The notes beneath the pieces were generated by a model. It had not been told where the DNA came from, ran no database searches, and worked only from the letters and a program-made list of their open reading frames with translations. DNA of 64,000 bases. It comes from Symsagittifera roscoffensis. Lineage: Eukaryota; Xenacoelomorpha; Acoela; Convolutidae. Shown piece after piece: positions 12,293 through 23,700 of the stretch. Numbering within the stretch: the stretch's first letter is position 1; the number at the start of each line of letters is the position of its first letter. The translations under genes and the position numbers were made by a program. The stretch spans positions 58,451,896-58,515,895 of the forward strand of contig NC_087068.1 of the NCBI RefSeq assembly GCF_963678635.1. Direction: 5' to 3'.

Positions 12293-12682
12293 CTACGACC
12301 TCGTGTCCAGGGGTCTTATTGTGCTTTCCCTGGGCATACCTTCTAGAAATGGATTTCTGGACAAGTCATTCGTTCCTATCATCAGGATTAGTGTATCGAC
12401 CCGATCATCGTTCTGTAGCTCCATCATCTTGATCACTTGAGCCACCGAGGCTCCGCCAAAGGAGATTGCAGTGGTTTGGCCCACCACGAGGACCTCTGTC
12501 AAAACCCTCATTAGATTGTCTCCGATAATGAGATGATGGCTACCCGTCGGTACCGGTTGATGGATTGTTGTCGGATTCCAGCTCATGCCATTCAAACAGG
12601 CCCTTTGATGTTCTGCAGCAACCTGAACGAAGGTCCTCCGGGTGTTGAGATCCTTTCGGATGTCGATCACTTGCGATCTCAC
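12293..12682 (-). pseudogene. SGNH-hydrolase-like domain, catalytic Ser position changed
   Basis: The minus-strand frame of 129 residues carries three SGNH-like blocks in the right order: HHLIIGDNLMRVL (block I, normally GDS), SFGGASVAQV (block II-like, Gly) and LILMIGTNDLSRNP (block III, GxND). SGNH proteins are esterases/lipases using Ser of GDS and His of a late DxxH block. Here block I reads GDN, and no DxxH block survives before the frame breaks, so hydrolase activity is not expected from this copy. It follows the coiled-coil piece 13257-12727 and belongs to the same decayed polyprotein. Confidence 0.6.
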
Positions 12683-12726
12683 CTCAGTTTCTCTCGGTAC
12701 CTGACCGGCCGGTTCTGTGAGATCTG

Positions 12727-13257
12727 TTATCTTCTCTCGCCCGACGGGTGACTGGCTTGCGCATAGGGAATGGTTGATCCTATGTCTTGCATCGTCGCTT
12801 TGGCCACCTGCCCGAACGTCTTCTGAAACCGAGGCGCCAGGTAAGTATCCGAGGGGTCAGGTATCGTGTTCCTCGTGTTGGCAGGCGAACTAGCCAGTAG
12901 CTTGTCATAGTTGCTCTTCATTTCATCACGTTCTTTCGCCTTCTTCTTGTCTTTGTCGAGCTTTGCGCACAACTCCTGCCAGTCCTTTTCTCTCTTCTCG
13001 GGAGTTTCGCTGGTTTCTGCCGTCTGTATCTCAATTTTGCTCATTTTCAGTTTATTTGATGGTGGAGCTGCACTTATTGAGTTTGCAGAGTACGAAGGAC
13101 CCAGCCCATCGCGTGATCTCTTCGATCCGACAGGCTGTGCGGAGGAGTTAGGGCGCACTAGCATAGGCATCTCTCCTAGCCTGCAATCCCTGTGATCGCA
13201 CAATCCTGGCATACGAGCCAAGTCGTGACCAGACATCTCTCCACAATGCCATCGCAT
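12727..13257 (-). pseudogene. Zinc-knuckle-like and coiled-coil part of the polyprotein
   Basis: A 176-residue minus-strand frame. Residues 2-25 read RWHCGEMSGHDLARMPGLCDHRDC, spaced like a retroviral-type zinc knuckle (C-x-x-G-x-x-GH-x4-x) but with some Cys positions replaced. Residues about 80-125 (EKREKDWQELCAKLDKDKK and after) look like a charged coiled coil. A proline-containing stretch follows and leads into the SGNH-like domain after a break. A nucleic-acid-binding Gag-like role would fit but is inference. Confidence 0.5.
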
Positions 13258-13307
13258 GAGCCTATTTCTGTTTTTCTAGGGGGTACCGGAGTTGCCGAAA
13301 GCTAGCA

Positions 13308-13475
13308 TCAACACCACATCTGTGGGTCAGTCCCCACGGCCTTCTCGTCCATCGCATTAAGGAGTGCAACGGTGAACGTCGCCAGCTCCGGGTCTTTTAT
13401 TCCAAAGTTGCAATCTATCAACCGCTGATATATCTCGTCCAGAGCCGTTCCTGGACTCGCTGAGATAAATTCCAT
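13308..13475 (-). pseudogene. N-terminal piece of the polyprotein
   Basis: An ATG at 13475-13473 opens a 55-residue frame (MEFISASPGTALDEIYQRL, then FGIKDPELATFTVALLNAMDEKA) ending at TGA 13310-13308. It is helical in character and lies just upstream of the zinc-knuckle piece, so I take it as the N-terminus before a frameshift. It is too short for a stronger claim. Confidence 0.4.
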
Positions 13476-13479
13476 CAGA

Positions 13480-14890
13480 TCATTTGTGTCGCTCGCTCAC
13501 TCTCGCTTAGATCTTGTATCTTTTAATTCAATTTGAATTTCAAAAAACAAATGCCTGATCACTTACGATCTAAAAGGCAAGTCACATCGTAGAACCTCCG
13601 CACAACATATCCTATCTCCACGATAAAACATTATTCGTATCTTTTAAAAGCAGTTGCTTAAAATTTTCTTTTTGTCTTTAGTTTCAAAGATAGCGTCAAG
13701 GTGGATCGTCCACCTCCAATCTCGTCAATGTAAAATAATCAGACGCTGTAACATTTTGCACCTGGAGCAGTCCAGGTATTAATGATTTAATCATGACATA
13801 ATCATGACATAATCACAACCGCACAAAAACACAAGTTATCAGTATAACACAACAGCACTGCTACACCAAAACCTAATAATTAATGTCTATCCTATGACCT
13901 AATCCCTAATTTTAAAAAGGTAAACCTAGAAAACTCTAAATCCTTACAAAAGAACTCTTAACCCTAATCATAGCCCTAGCATATGCTCAGATAATACTTC
14001 TTATGTTAATAATTTTCTATATACATTTCCGAAAAAAATCACATGCAGTAGAACATATAGCTCTCTGGGATGCAATTTTCCCCTATGGGGATCATACACC
14101 AGCAAGGAGAGCGAGGTCATTCCCTCCTCTCTCAGTCACGAAACCAGCACTAAACTCTCGGTATTTACGTGTTCTCTATCAGTCTCCTTGGTTAGCAGAA
14201 AAATATTTCACGGTTTCTGTGATGCAACAGGGGGCAGCGCTATCATCCCTCTTACAACAGGCCTCTTTTTCCACAAAAACTCGATGTTCATATACTCTCT
14301 TTTGAAGTCGACCGCTAGTTCTGTTTTAAAACTTACATCCTCAGTTATCGCTATAGCGCACGTGCGTTCCGTGAGTGTAAAATTACTGTCTGTCACCACA
14401 ATGTTGTTCGAGTAGTGATTTGGTAGATCAAAATAAGACTCGAAACTTCGTCAAAAACACTTCTGTTTCTATAGGGTTTTTGCCCTCCGTTTCCAGTTCC
14501 CCTGTTTTTCTTGCCGGTTATAATTTTTTGATCATAAAATTTTTGGTGTGGGTGAGTCATGCCCCCACTCCCCAGACAAAAAGATCCATCGATGTCCCCA
14601 TTTATCGCCTAGGATCGATCAGATCGAGGTTGGATTCGGGAAAACATAAGGAGGCATCTGGAGCGATTCAGTTGAACTGGAGTGGTTGTCAGGGTTGTCT
14701 CTTTAGGATCTGCAGGTAGATCATGAAGCCACTCGAGCACCCTTAAATTTGTCAACTCTTGCTCATGCATTTGTTCCACTTCAGTTTCGAACTCCACTTC
14801 CGGTTCAGATCGATCATCGATCCAGTCCGTTTCTGTATCATTGATTAGGTGAATGTCTTGTGATACAACGCTCACGACACAAAAAACCGT
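13480..14890. other. Non-coding stretch between element and BEL/Pao remnant
   Basis: AT-rich, with no reliable coding sequence. At 13790-13817 AATCATGACAT is repeated in tandem. Minus-strand frames at 14399-14208 and 14870-14609 stay open for 60-90 codons, but I cannot assign them. They might be a further part of the minus-strand element. Confidence 0.35.
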
Positions 14891-14894
14891 TAAG

Positions 14895-17800
14895 ACCGAG
14901 TATGGTACGTTCCGCACCACCCAGTTTTAAGCCCGAACAAACCCGGCAAATTTCGGCGCGTTTTGAACGGTGCTTCTAAGTTTCACGGCAAACCACTGAA
15001 CAACTGCCTTCTAGTCGGCCTCGATCTGCTGCAAAACCTGTTATTCGTTTTAATGCGCTTCCGAGAGCACAAATACGCAATTTTTCGCAGATATCGAAGG
15101 CATGTTTATGCAGGTCGGGTTACTAGAAAGCGATCAACGTTCCTTTTTGTGGCGGGATGACCTCATATCATATGTGAGTGTATTTCATTATACAAGGCAT
15201 ATGTGGAGCGAAAGATCCTCCGAAATGTGCTAACTATGCTGTTCGCCGAACAGCCGTCGACAACGAAGATTGTTATCTAGAACCTGCTTACGCCGTGCTA
15301 AACCATTTTTACATGGATAATTACCTTGGGTTTGTTAAAAACCCATTTGTTTTAACGTTAAGTCGCAGTTTAGTTGAACTGCTTAAGTTGGGTGTGTTTA
15401 ATCTTGCAAAATTTATTAACAACATTCCCAATTTGTCCTTGAAACTAAATCTTCCTAAAACCAGCGATAACAACATTAAGGAAGTTCTTACCGCTGCGAT
15501 TAATCCGGAAACCACATCGCATGTTCTCGTCACCGATAAATTGGTTGTGAGAAGAGGAGTTAACCGCGAACTCAAAGACTCTGTTACACAGCCATCGGTT
15601 CTTAACTATGCTCTTCGCCGAACCGCCGTCGACAACCAAGATTGTTATCCTGAAGCCGCTTACGCCGTGCTAGAAATTTTTTACATGGATGACTACTTTG
15701 GGTCTGTGAAAAACCCGGAAACTTCTTTAAGATTAAGCCGTAGTTTAGTGGAACTGCCTGAATTGGGTGTGTCCAATCTTGCAAAATTTTTTAGCAACAT
15801 TCCCAAGTTGTCCTTGAAATTAAATCCCCCTAAAACCAGAGCTAGCAACAGCAAATAAAATCTTACAGCTGCGATTAATCCGGAAACAGCATCCCATGTT
15901 CTCGACTCGGTCTCAAATGAAATCACGACATCATTACGTTGCTTGTGACAGAGTAGTTAACCACGAACTCAAAGACTCTGTTACACAGCCATCGGTTCTT
16001 AGTTTTGCGTTCTCCGTGTTCGATCCCATAGGTCTTGTCGCCCCGTATACCGTACGTGCACGTTTGCTACTGAAAGAAATCAGGCGATTGAGTGGTCAAC
16101 AGTGGCATGACTCACTGCCAAATGAGTTGTACCGCAGATTCGCTGAATGGCACTCCGGCTTGCCAGTTTTAGGGCAGCTCACAATACCCGTTGCCATTTT
16201 GACTTTCCAGTAGATGAGGTTGAGCTGCACATGTTCGGCGATAGCTCATTGGACGTTTTCTGCGCGCTCAGAAAAACGCTTAATCCAAATTTCAACTTGT
16301 GTTTGTCTTCGGTAAAGCAGGAGTAGCCCCAATGAATATGCTTTCAATTCCGACGCTGGAACTTCAAGCTGCGCTTCTGGCTACTCGTCTGAAGAATATT
16401 ATCGAGAAAGCTCTGACACAAAGTAATTTCAAAGTGTTCATGTGAACTGACAGCACTAGAATCCTTCAGTGGTTAATCTCGACAAGCAAACAGCCCTCGT
16501 TTGTAGCCAATTGAGTAGCCGAGATTCTGGAGTCAACATCAATTGACCAATGGTTCCATGTTTTGAGTGGAGACATCCCCGCTGACACCGGAACTACAGG
16601 TATTACTGCTGACTCCCTCAAGCAAAGCAGTTAGTCAAACGGCCTTTCCTTTTTGAAAATTTCTGGTTGGCCTTTCAATCCAAATAGGGAAATTACTGAG
16701 ACAATTCGCCTGAATGATCCGGACTACGATCTAAATGAGTGTTTAGAGGTCTCTTCAAATTTTTCCTGCTCTGCAGTTTCAACTGACTTTGCTTCCCTTG
16801 GGAAGAATATAGCTCGTTCTCCAAGATAAAGCGGATAGTCGCATATATGTTGAGACTCTTATCTAAGCATAGACATTTCAGATGGCCAGATAAAGCCATG
16901 ATTGATCCAGCAGAACTTATCATTGCAGAGGAAAAATTTTGGCAACTTTCGCAGTTAGAGTAATTCACAGCTGAATGTAAGCAATTAGCAGTTGGAAAAC
17001 GTGAGAAAACATCGAGCCGTATATCATCGTATTTGCCATTTAAAAGGACCGAACGGTTTGCTTACATCTACCGGCCGTTTTCAACGTATCTCCGCAACCG
17101 CGTTCGAAACTCGCCATACAATAACATCGCTTTATCCGATTGTTTCTCCAGTTTTATCTCATTAAGCACGAACATCAGTGCTTCGACTACCTCCGTTCCG
17201 CCATTCATCAGCAATTTGTTGTACTACGCTTGAGATCTGCACCAAGTGCTATTGAAACACATTGCGTATGCTGTAGAAAGCGAAAGGCAAAAACCGTTTA
17301 TCCAATGTTGTCTGACCTTCCTGCGGAGCGTCTAGGTTACGGTCAGCCACCGTTCTCGAACTGCGACGTCGACTATTTTGGACCATTACATGTAACCATT
17401 CGTCGATCTTCCGAGAAACGCTAGGGTTTTCTTTTTACTTGCCTAACGATTCGCATAATTCACATCGATTTGGTTCAATCCATGGACACGAGTTCATGTA
17501 TGATGGCTATCGAGCGCTTTTTTTCTAGGCGAGAATCACCCTCGATAATTTGTTCGGAAAATGGAACGAACTTTGAAGGAGTCAAAAAATAGTTTCTTCT
17601 GTGCATCAAAATTTGGAACGCAGAAGCTCCACTGACGCTCGTACACAAAGGCATCAAGGGCAAGTATAATCCACCTAGTGCACCACATCAAGGTGGAACA
17701 TGGGAGCGAATGGTGCGCAGTTGTAAGCGTGTGTTTTATGCAATCTTAGGGTCAACACAGTTGAGTGACGAGGTTTTGAACACTGCCATGTGCCTAATTG

Positions 17801-18270
17801 AAGGTTCATTAAACGCCCGCCCTCTCACTCCCGTTTCTGACGACCCAGTTACTCTTGAGGCTTTGACGCCGAACCATTTCCTCTTAGGTCACAACAGTCT
17901 AACGTTTCCGTCTTTAAGGTCGAGTGAGAACTAATCTCACTCTAAACGCTATGCCCGTGCGCAGTCGTACGCAAACGCATTTTGGCAGCAATGGTTAAGT
18001 GAATACGTCCCGACAATCAATAAGAGAGTTAAGTGGCATGCTCCTCCCGAAGATTCTTTGAAAACGGGAGATTTAGTGTGGTTAGTTGAATCGACTAGCC
18101 CCAGGGGCCACTACCCACTAGCACGCATAAAGTCGCTAAACTACGGCAAAGACCACACCGCCCGTTCCGCAAATCTTAGGACCTTCTCCGGAAATTACAC
18201 TCGGCCGCTCTTTAAGCTCGTTCCGGTTCTCGTTCCTTCGGGGTGGAGGATGTTAATGCTACATAGTTGA
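14895..18270 (+). pseudogene. BEL/Pao LTR-retrotransposon pol, decayed (RT-RNaseH-IN)
   Basis: Motifs appear in pol order across shifting frames. WYVPHHPV at about 14902 and GASKFHG near 14964 mark the RT start. ADIEGMF (15087-15107) is motif A, GAKDPPKCANYA near 15210 is the motif B region, and YMDN (15310-15321) and YMDD (15682-15693) are motif C, present twice. SVFDPIGLVAPYTVRA (about 16010-16055) is a Pao hallmark. MFGDSSLD (about 16230) is the first RNase H acidic block. HCVCCRKRK (about 17260) is the integrase zinc cluster. DYFGP (about 17370), ENGTNF with the usual Asp as Glu (about 17552), and QGGTWERM (about 17690) are DDE blocks. The C-terminal domain ends WRMLMLHS at 18270. Many stops show it is dead. 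No LTRs, gag or protease were found. Confidence 0.85.
15229..15975 (+). repeat. 372-bp in-frame tandem duplication inside BEL/Pao RT
   Basis: The RT motif C region occurs twice with a 372-bp (124-codon) period. The first copy has YMDN at 15310 and the second YMDD at 15682, both in one open frame from 15178 to 15858. The block CTCAAAGACTCTGTTACA recurs at about 15571 and 15969. Unequal exchange at the similar CTTAACTATG / GCTAACTATG sites (15602, 15228) would explain it. Confidence 0.85.
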
Positions 18271-18362
18271 AAGTTGAAAGTTTTGTATGAAACCAGTATA
18301 GTCGCTTGGCAATACCAGCTGCATAGCCCATTTTATACATAGTGCGTTGCGGGGAGTTCGGC

Positions 18363-18379
18363 GTGGGTTCGATTCTCAC
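18363..18379 (+). other. tRNA-like T-arm / B-box
   Basis: GTGGG-TTCGATT-CTCAC forms a canonical 5-bp stem with a 7-nt loop and contains a pol III B-box. I could not find a matching acceptor 5' strand or D-arm upstream, so this is a tRNA-derived SINE end or decayed tRNA rather than an intact tRNA gene. Confidence 0.35.
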
Positions 18380-18619
18380 CTAAGTCGTTTCATTTGAGAA
18401 TCACATTGAGCCGAATCTGATAGAACATAAAATGCTAATATTTGAGTCGGTTCAAAATTGGTTTGCAATTGAGTTTCTATTAATTCAACCGCGTGAACTG
18501 AATTTGATTTCAAAGAAAAAATCATAAATCAGCGCTTTATATAATCCCACAATTTTGACTGGACACGTTTAATGTAGTCACAATTTTTCGACCATATTTC
18601 GTGAATTTTAAACTGATTC

Positions 18620-18880
18620 TGTTTTGTTTTCACTTTAAAAATTGAGCAGAATAGATGGGGGAGTTTGCATTCGGGATTGTTTTCGTTTCTTTGTTTATCA
18701 CACAAAATCAGGATCCACAAATAGTCATTGGACTGATTTGAGTGATATACCATATCAAACTTTTTTAAACGTGATTCGTGCGACAATAAGAAATTTCACA
18801 AAAAATTTAGTGACGATAAAGACGAGACTGAAACTTTTGGTTTTTTGTCTAATTTCGACCGAAAAAATCAATTAAAAAAA
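18620..18880 (+). repeat. Diverged copy of the satellite spacer repeat
   Basis: Similar in order to the array spacers: a GGGGGAG...ATTCGGG segment, CAAAATCAGGAT, TTGGACTGATTTGAGTGATAT, ACGAGACTGAAACTTTTGG and GTCTAATTTCGACCGA. It shows that the spacer exists outside the arrays as a dispersed family. Confidence 0.6.
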
Positions 18881-20328
18881 CCAAAACTTTTTATCGGGTT
18901 TAAAATCGGGTGAATAATATAAGGCTTAAGAAACAGTGGGCTCAAAGAAAATTGAATACCTTATTTTCAAAGCAGCTGCTTTGCAGTAGCATCACGAATG
19001 GAATAAAAACTGGTTTTTCGATGTGGAGTATGAACAAGAGTGCTCTAATAACAGGGCGAAGCCCTGATTCTTCCTACTGTTTGCGCTTAAATGTCTATCA
19101 AAAGTTTTTTTTGTGAATAAATGAAGAAAATATGAAAGTAGTTTTTTTTTCTGCTTTTCATCCCCCATACGTTATGTTAAAAGGGTGTGTTGGCGTCTCG
19201 TATTATTCTAATAAGATAAATTGGTCGCTTCAATCCAGTTTGGAACGCATTTTTTTGCCGCTTACGCGTGTTATAAAAACGCAATTTATCGTTAATTATC
19301 CCAATTTGGCCAGTTAGCCATTTTCAAATTCCCGTATCCTTACAAAAAATAGTCACAGGTGAAATATGTTTTTTTTTAAAGTTGATCTGACCACAACATT
19401 ATCTTTCAAATGGTAAAAAAAATCCGCCAAAAGTGTTTAGTTGAAAAGTCGAGAAGTGATTGAATAGAAAAAACCACCTTAATCATAAGTTTTCCGCAAC
19501 ATCTTCGAAAGTCGGAACAAAAAGACTAAGAACGTTTGAAAACCCTATTTCATTCTTATGCCAAGTTTTGTATTTATCGCTTATAGTGGGCCGAGCTTCT
19601 ATAATAAAAACTTTTTTAATGGGGTACAAAGAAAAACCGCCAAGTGTTCGTTAGACAGTTTTTTTTCTGATTGCGAGGCTCAAAAACCTTTGATTGTCCA
19701 TAACTTTTTTCCCCAGGCTCTTTATTCCCCCACCTCACAAAAGAATCGATGAGTATGAAGACTAAATATGTTTATCAGGGTATCAGTAGCTAGCACTTTT
19801 TTTGCAGGTGGGAGGGGGGAAGAAAAGGAGCTTTTTTTACTTCAACCAGCGCCTTTAGAAAAATTTAAGGCCAGACATCCAAAAATGAATATCTCAAAAT
19901 ACTTCAAAGGGGGAGGGACCCTTTGGGTCGACAGGGGGTCGAATCCCTGAAGGGGGCATCCACTCCCCCCCCCCCCCCCCGCCCTACTCTGCTATACTGT
20001 TCATACTCAACCTTGTAAAACCACTCGTTACACCATGAAGTCGATGCTTATGTGAGGTGGGGGGAAAAGGAAAAAGAGCCTGAAAAAGAGCAACCGAGCC
20101 ATTTTCTTGGTAAAATACACTGATTCAAAACTAGAAAGACCTTGCAAGACAAGTTCAGTTGATCATAAACAAGTTGCTTTTGCCACGTGAGTCTCAAAGA
20201 GCTCTGAATCACGGCTGCGTTGACGTGGATATTGTGACGTGGATGTTTAATTTTCTGCTGCGTCAAAAATTGCGGTTCTCCAGAATTGGTATGAGAAAAG
20301 AATAGATTTTGTTTCCATTAAGTTGAAA
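18881..20328. other. Upstream flank of the CAP gene
   Basis: No gene is seen. A dispersed GGGGGTCGAATCCCTGA motif lies at 19935-19951, followed by a run of 16 C at 19965-19980. I see no convincing TATA box in the 100 bases before the start codon. Confidence 0.4.
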
Positions 20329-20481
20329 ATGAAGTTGTTTCTTTCGCTGGTTGGTTTCTGTATGCAAATTAAATTGACCTTGTCGGATGAGTTGGAAGAA
20401 ATGGTTCTGCAGATTCATAACCAGCACAGAATCGAAGCAGGATTGATAAGTTTGGAGTGGAACGAAACTCTCGCACAGCAG
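20329..20481 (+). CDS. CAP-superfamily protein, exon 1 (signal peptide and domain start)
   Basis: This is the first coding exon of a four-exon gene encoding 257 residues. The ATG at 20329 is preceded by TTGAAA, with A at -3. Residues 1-19 (MKLFLSLVGFCMQIKLTLS) form a signal-peptide-like hydrophobic segment. Residues 20-51 hold the first CAP helix: LQIHNQHRIEAGLISLEWN and LAQQ match the usual HN..R...G...L.WN..LA pattern of the SCP/TAPS/CRISP family. NET at 45-47 is a potential N-glycosylation site. The exon ends in phase 0 at CAG followed by a strong donor GTGAGG (20482). Intron 1 is 11,972 bp. CAP proteins are secreted or membrane-linked with diverse roles; the exact role here is unknown. 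Confidence 0.9.
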
Positions 20482-21262
20482 GTGAGGCCTTTTCCCCCAT
20501 TTCACATTTCTCTGTCGTTATTTCCTTGAATTCTGAGTAATGAGAGCTCTTCCGCTTACGTTTATTTTAAATTTCATAGCATGGTAAGAAATCCCCTCGT
20601 GAATTGTTACATTAAATTGTTCATAAGTTGTTTGGTTGACAAGTTGCATATAAGATATGCCGCAGAAATCTGTTCAATTTTTCATGCTGATACTAGACGT
20701 TTTATTGCAGTCTAGAATATCAAAAGTCAATTTAAATGAATTTTTGAAATCCGAATTGCGGGAAAGCGAAAAGGGAACTGGAAATGAGCCTCCGCTTCAT
20801 CGAATAAAGGATAAAAACTTTAGGTTAACTCATTTTACATTTTTACGGTATGGGCTCTTCACCCTTCAGCCCCCCCCCCCCCCCGCCAAAATTTTTGCTT
20901 CCGTTTGTTTAAAAAAATATGTAATATTTTTCATCACTACTTTTGGCTCTTTTTCCTCACGAGCATCAATTTTCTACGGTTAATTATGGAGACCAAATAT
21001 GTTTGTCATAGCCTATTTAGTCTGCATGTCAATTTTTATAACAATCGGACAATGTGAGAAATAAGTTAACTTGTAAAAAAAAAGCAGGAGGGGGAAGGGC
21101 CTTACTTTTTTTCATCATTAATTTTCTTATACTTTCATTATAATGATTATTTTTTCATCATGCAACCCCCCTATCCACCGTGGTACCACCAAAAGCGCCT
21201 ACAATGTCCAGGCAGCGGTAGCCACATATATCTACATAAGCACCTGGACCTACATATATACA

Positions 21263-21296
21263 CATGTGATGACGTGATGACGTGATGACGTGATTA
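21263..21296 (+). repeat. Short GTGATGAC tandem repeat
   Basis: The 8-bp word GTGATGAC repeats about four times, followed by GTGATTATG. It lies in intron 1. Confidence 0.7.
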
Positions 21297-21519
21297 TGTT
21301 GTTGTGTTGCGTTGATTCGAATTTACGGCTACTGCTGATGAGGTTGCTCCCAGTGAATTCTATATGATTTCATCCTCCATTTCCTGTGGCCACTGCTGAT
21401 GTTAGCTTCGGAAAAGTTCACAATGACGTTATTCCATCATCGTCTTCAAAATTCTGTTTTTCAAGTCCAACAATCTAGTGAAATCCACATATTCATTCAA
21501 TTTATTTATTGTTCTACAA

Positions 21520-21934
21520 GTTCTAAATGTGAACTTTTTTTACTACTTGTTCTGTTTTTGTTTTAATCAGTTTAAAAATCTCAAAGTCTCTTCCCAATGC
21601 TTCATTTTTAATTGATAAAATTTGATTAGACTCAGTTTTAGTACTCATTTTAGCAACCAAAAAAATGTCATTTAGCTGAAGAAACATAGGGAGTGGCAGA
21701 AAAATTAGCATTTTAAGTTGACTGAGGTAACTGGCATCTATTGTCCCACTTATCAACCGGCGAGCTCTTTTTGAAATTTTTCCATATTCAAAATGTCAGG
21801 TCCTGAGAGCGCAACACAATCAAACCCAATTGTAAGAAGTGGTAGGAGCAAGGATTTGCACAGTCCCAGTTTGCAAGATGTATTCAATTTGCTGAAATAT
21901 GTCTTATCAGGAGATAGAAAACACTATTAATTTT
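21520..21934 (-). pseudogene. LINE 3' coding end (C-terminal to RT)
   Basis: Read on the minus strand: INSVFYLLIRHIS at about 21930-21890, then YGKISKRARRLISGT and LPLPMFLQLNDIFLVAKM (about 21700-21650). These match the C-terminal region of CR1/Jockey-like LINE reverse transcriptases. It continues the RT at 23701-25360 but is separated from it by the E repeats, so the LINE was split by an insertion. Confidence 0.7.
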
Positions 21935-22384
21935 TGTGCCATTCCCCGGATTGGCACAGTCAAACCCGTCGACGTACTAGAAAAAGAACAATAGAGGCGT
22001 TAGCATCAGATTGACAATAAAAAGGAGGGTCGGAATATTCTAGAATTTTAAAATTTCAATTTTTCGATTCGAGCCAGATCGTTTCTGAGAAGTTCGGAAA
22101 CGGCCACTTTGAACGAAAAAAAAAGAATTAAGACAGTTGAAACAGAGACGCCGAAAAAATAAGACGAAGAAAAGTTGTGAAAAATAGAGAAGAAACGGAG
22201 CCTCTTATCGTGATAACAAGACACGATGAGACGCTTAGCTGAAGCAGATAAGAAGAAAGGAGGCTTCAGTGGGACAGCCGGAGCGGATCCCTACCCTCCT
22301 CTTCACGAGATTGAGGGTATAACGTCGTTATCTCTGAGGGAAAACGGAATTGGAGGCCCGGTGCCCAGAGACTATCAGCGACTG
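21935..22384 (-). repeat. E repeat, copy 2, first half (inverted)
   Basis: On the plus strand it starts TGTGCCATTCC and carries the AAGGAGGGTCGGAAT block and the GTGCCCAGAGACTATCAG block, the reverse complement of the second half of copy 3. It is cut at 22384 by copy 3. Its other half resumes at 23258. Confidence 0.75.
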
Positions 22385-23257
22385 TGTAACATTCGCCCAA
22401 ATAATACATAGAGACGGAGCGTGGAAAAAGCACCTATTGACGACTGGCCGGCATCAGTTACCTATATTCTACCCGTTTCTCACCGTCTACACCTAAACAG
22501 TCGATTTTCTGGTCTCCTTAGGGCTAAGTAAAAAGTAACAATTTTTAGGCCATCATTCAAACGAATTTTGATCAGCTTTCGTTACATGCGGAGATAACCA
22601 CATAACTGGGTCTCTGATCCCCACACTAGGTGATGACCATTAAAAAAACGGCTCGAACATCATAGTTTACTATGTTTTTAGTGACGGTAATATACTTAAT
22701 CCATTGGAGATGGATTGACCCTTTCCTCTTTCTAGCTACTCATGCTCTGAAATACAATATGAAATCGGAGTTAATTCAACTACTCAGGCCATCACAGCAG
22801 CTAAAAAGTAAATTCTGCAGTTTACTAAGTCCTTGGGCACCGGGCCTCCAATTCCAAGCTTCTTCAGAGATAACTCTCTTATCTTCCCGTTCTCGTGGCA
22901 CGGGAGGGTACCGATCCGCTCCGGATATCCCACTGAAGCCTCCTTTCTCTCTCAGCTCCAGTTACGCGTCTTATGTGCGTGATTGTCGCGATAAGGCACT
23001 TTGTGTTTTCTTTCGTTTTCCTCCCGACTGATTCTCGTCTTGTCTATCCGGTTGTCTTCGTTCTTCCGACTTTCTTGCCAAATATGGCTCCTCTTCTGAA
23101 TTTCTGAGAAGTATTCCGGCGCAACTCGAAATTTTCAAATTTTAAATTCTAGAACATTCCGACCCTCCTTTTCACAACGAATTCGCAATTAACGTCACTA
23201 ATGTTTTTTTCTTGCTCGTCGGAGGGTTCGGCTGTGTCAATCTGGCGGAATGGTACA
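22385..23257 (+). repeat. E repeat, copy 3 (full length, nested)
   Basis: It runs from TGTAACATTCGCCC to GGCGGAATGGTACA, 873 bp. The ends are TG...CA and are also imperfect inverted repeats (TGTAACATTC vs TGTACCATTC), so it may be a solo LTR or a non-autonomous DNA transposon. It has no coding capacity. It sits inside an oppositely oriented copy of the same family. Confidence 0.75.
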
Positions 23258-23700
23258 CTTTGTGAAACTATTAAACGTAACTTTTAGCTGCTGTGATGCC
23301 CTGAATAGTTGAATTAATTTCAATTTTACATAGTATTTTAGAGCAAGAGTAGCTAGAGAAAGGAAAAGTCAACCAATCCTCAATAAATTTAGTATATAAC
23401 TGTCACTGAAAATATAGTAAATAATGGACTTTGAGCCTGTTTTTACTATTAGACACGTAGTCTGGGAATCCGAGACCCAGCTATGTGGTTATCTTCGCAT
23501 GTAACGAAAGCTGATCAAAACTCATTTGACTGATGGCCTAAGAATGTTAACTTTTTACTTCGCCCTAAACAGACAAGAAAACTAACTGACTAGGTCTAGA
23601 CGGTGAAAAACGAGTAGAACTAAGGTAACTTAGTTTAACCTGTCGTCAATAGGTGCTTTTTCTACGCTCCGTCACTGTATAATGTTTGAGCGAATGTAAA
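23258..23700 (-). repeat. E repeat, copy 2, second half (inverted)
   Basis: The reverse complement matches the first half of copy 3: GATCAGCTTTCGTTACATGC, GGGTCTC, GCACCTATTGACGAC and ACATTCGCTCAAAC. It ends GAATGTAAA at 23700. A 4-bp ATTT may flank the whole copy 2 (21931-21934 region and 23701-23704). Confidence 0.72.

Noticed and set aside
14609-14920. Minus-strand frame with a signal-peptide-like start (VPYSVLTVFCVVSVVS)
   Set aside because: It has only a GTG start and the hydrophobic stretch is antisense to the WYVPHHPV start of the BEL/Pao RT, so the signal-like segment is a shadow.
18300-18390. Functional tRNA gene
   Set aside because: Only the T-arm is convincing; no matching acceptor stem or anticodon arm could be built.
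22226-22411. 61-codon frame with GENGIGGPVPRDYQR-like text, also seen in reverse at 5620-5862 and 22812-23031
   Set aside because: It belongs to the non-coding E repeat; the frame is not kept among the three copies.
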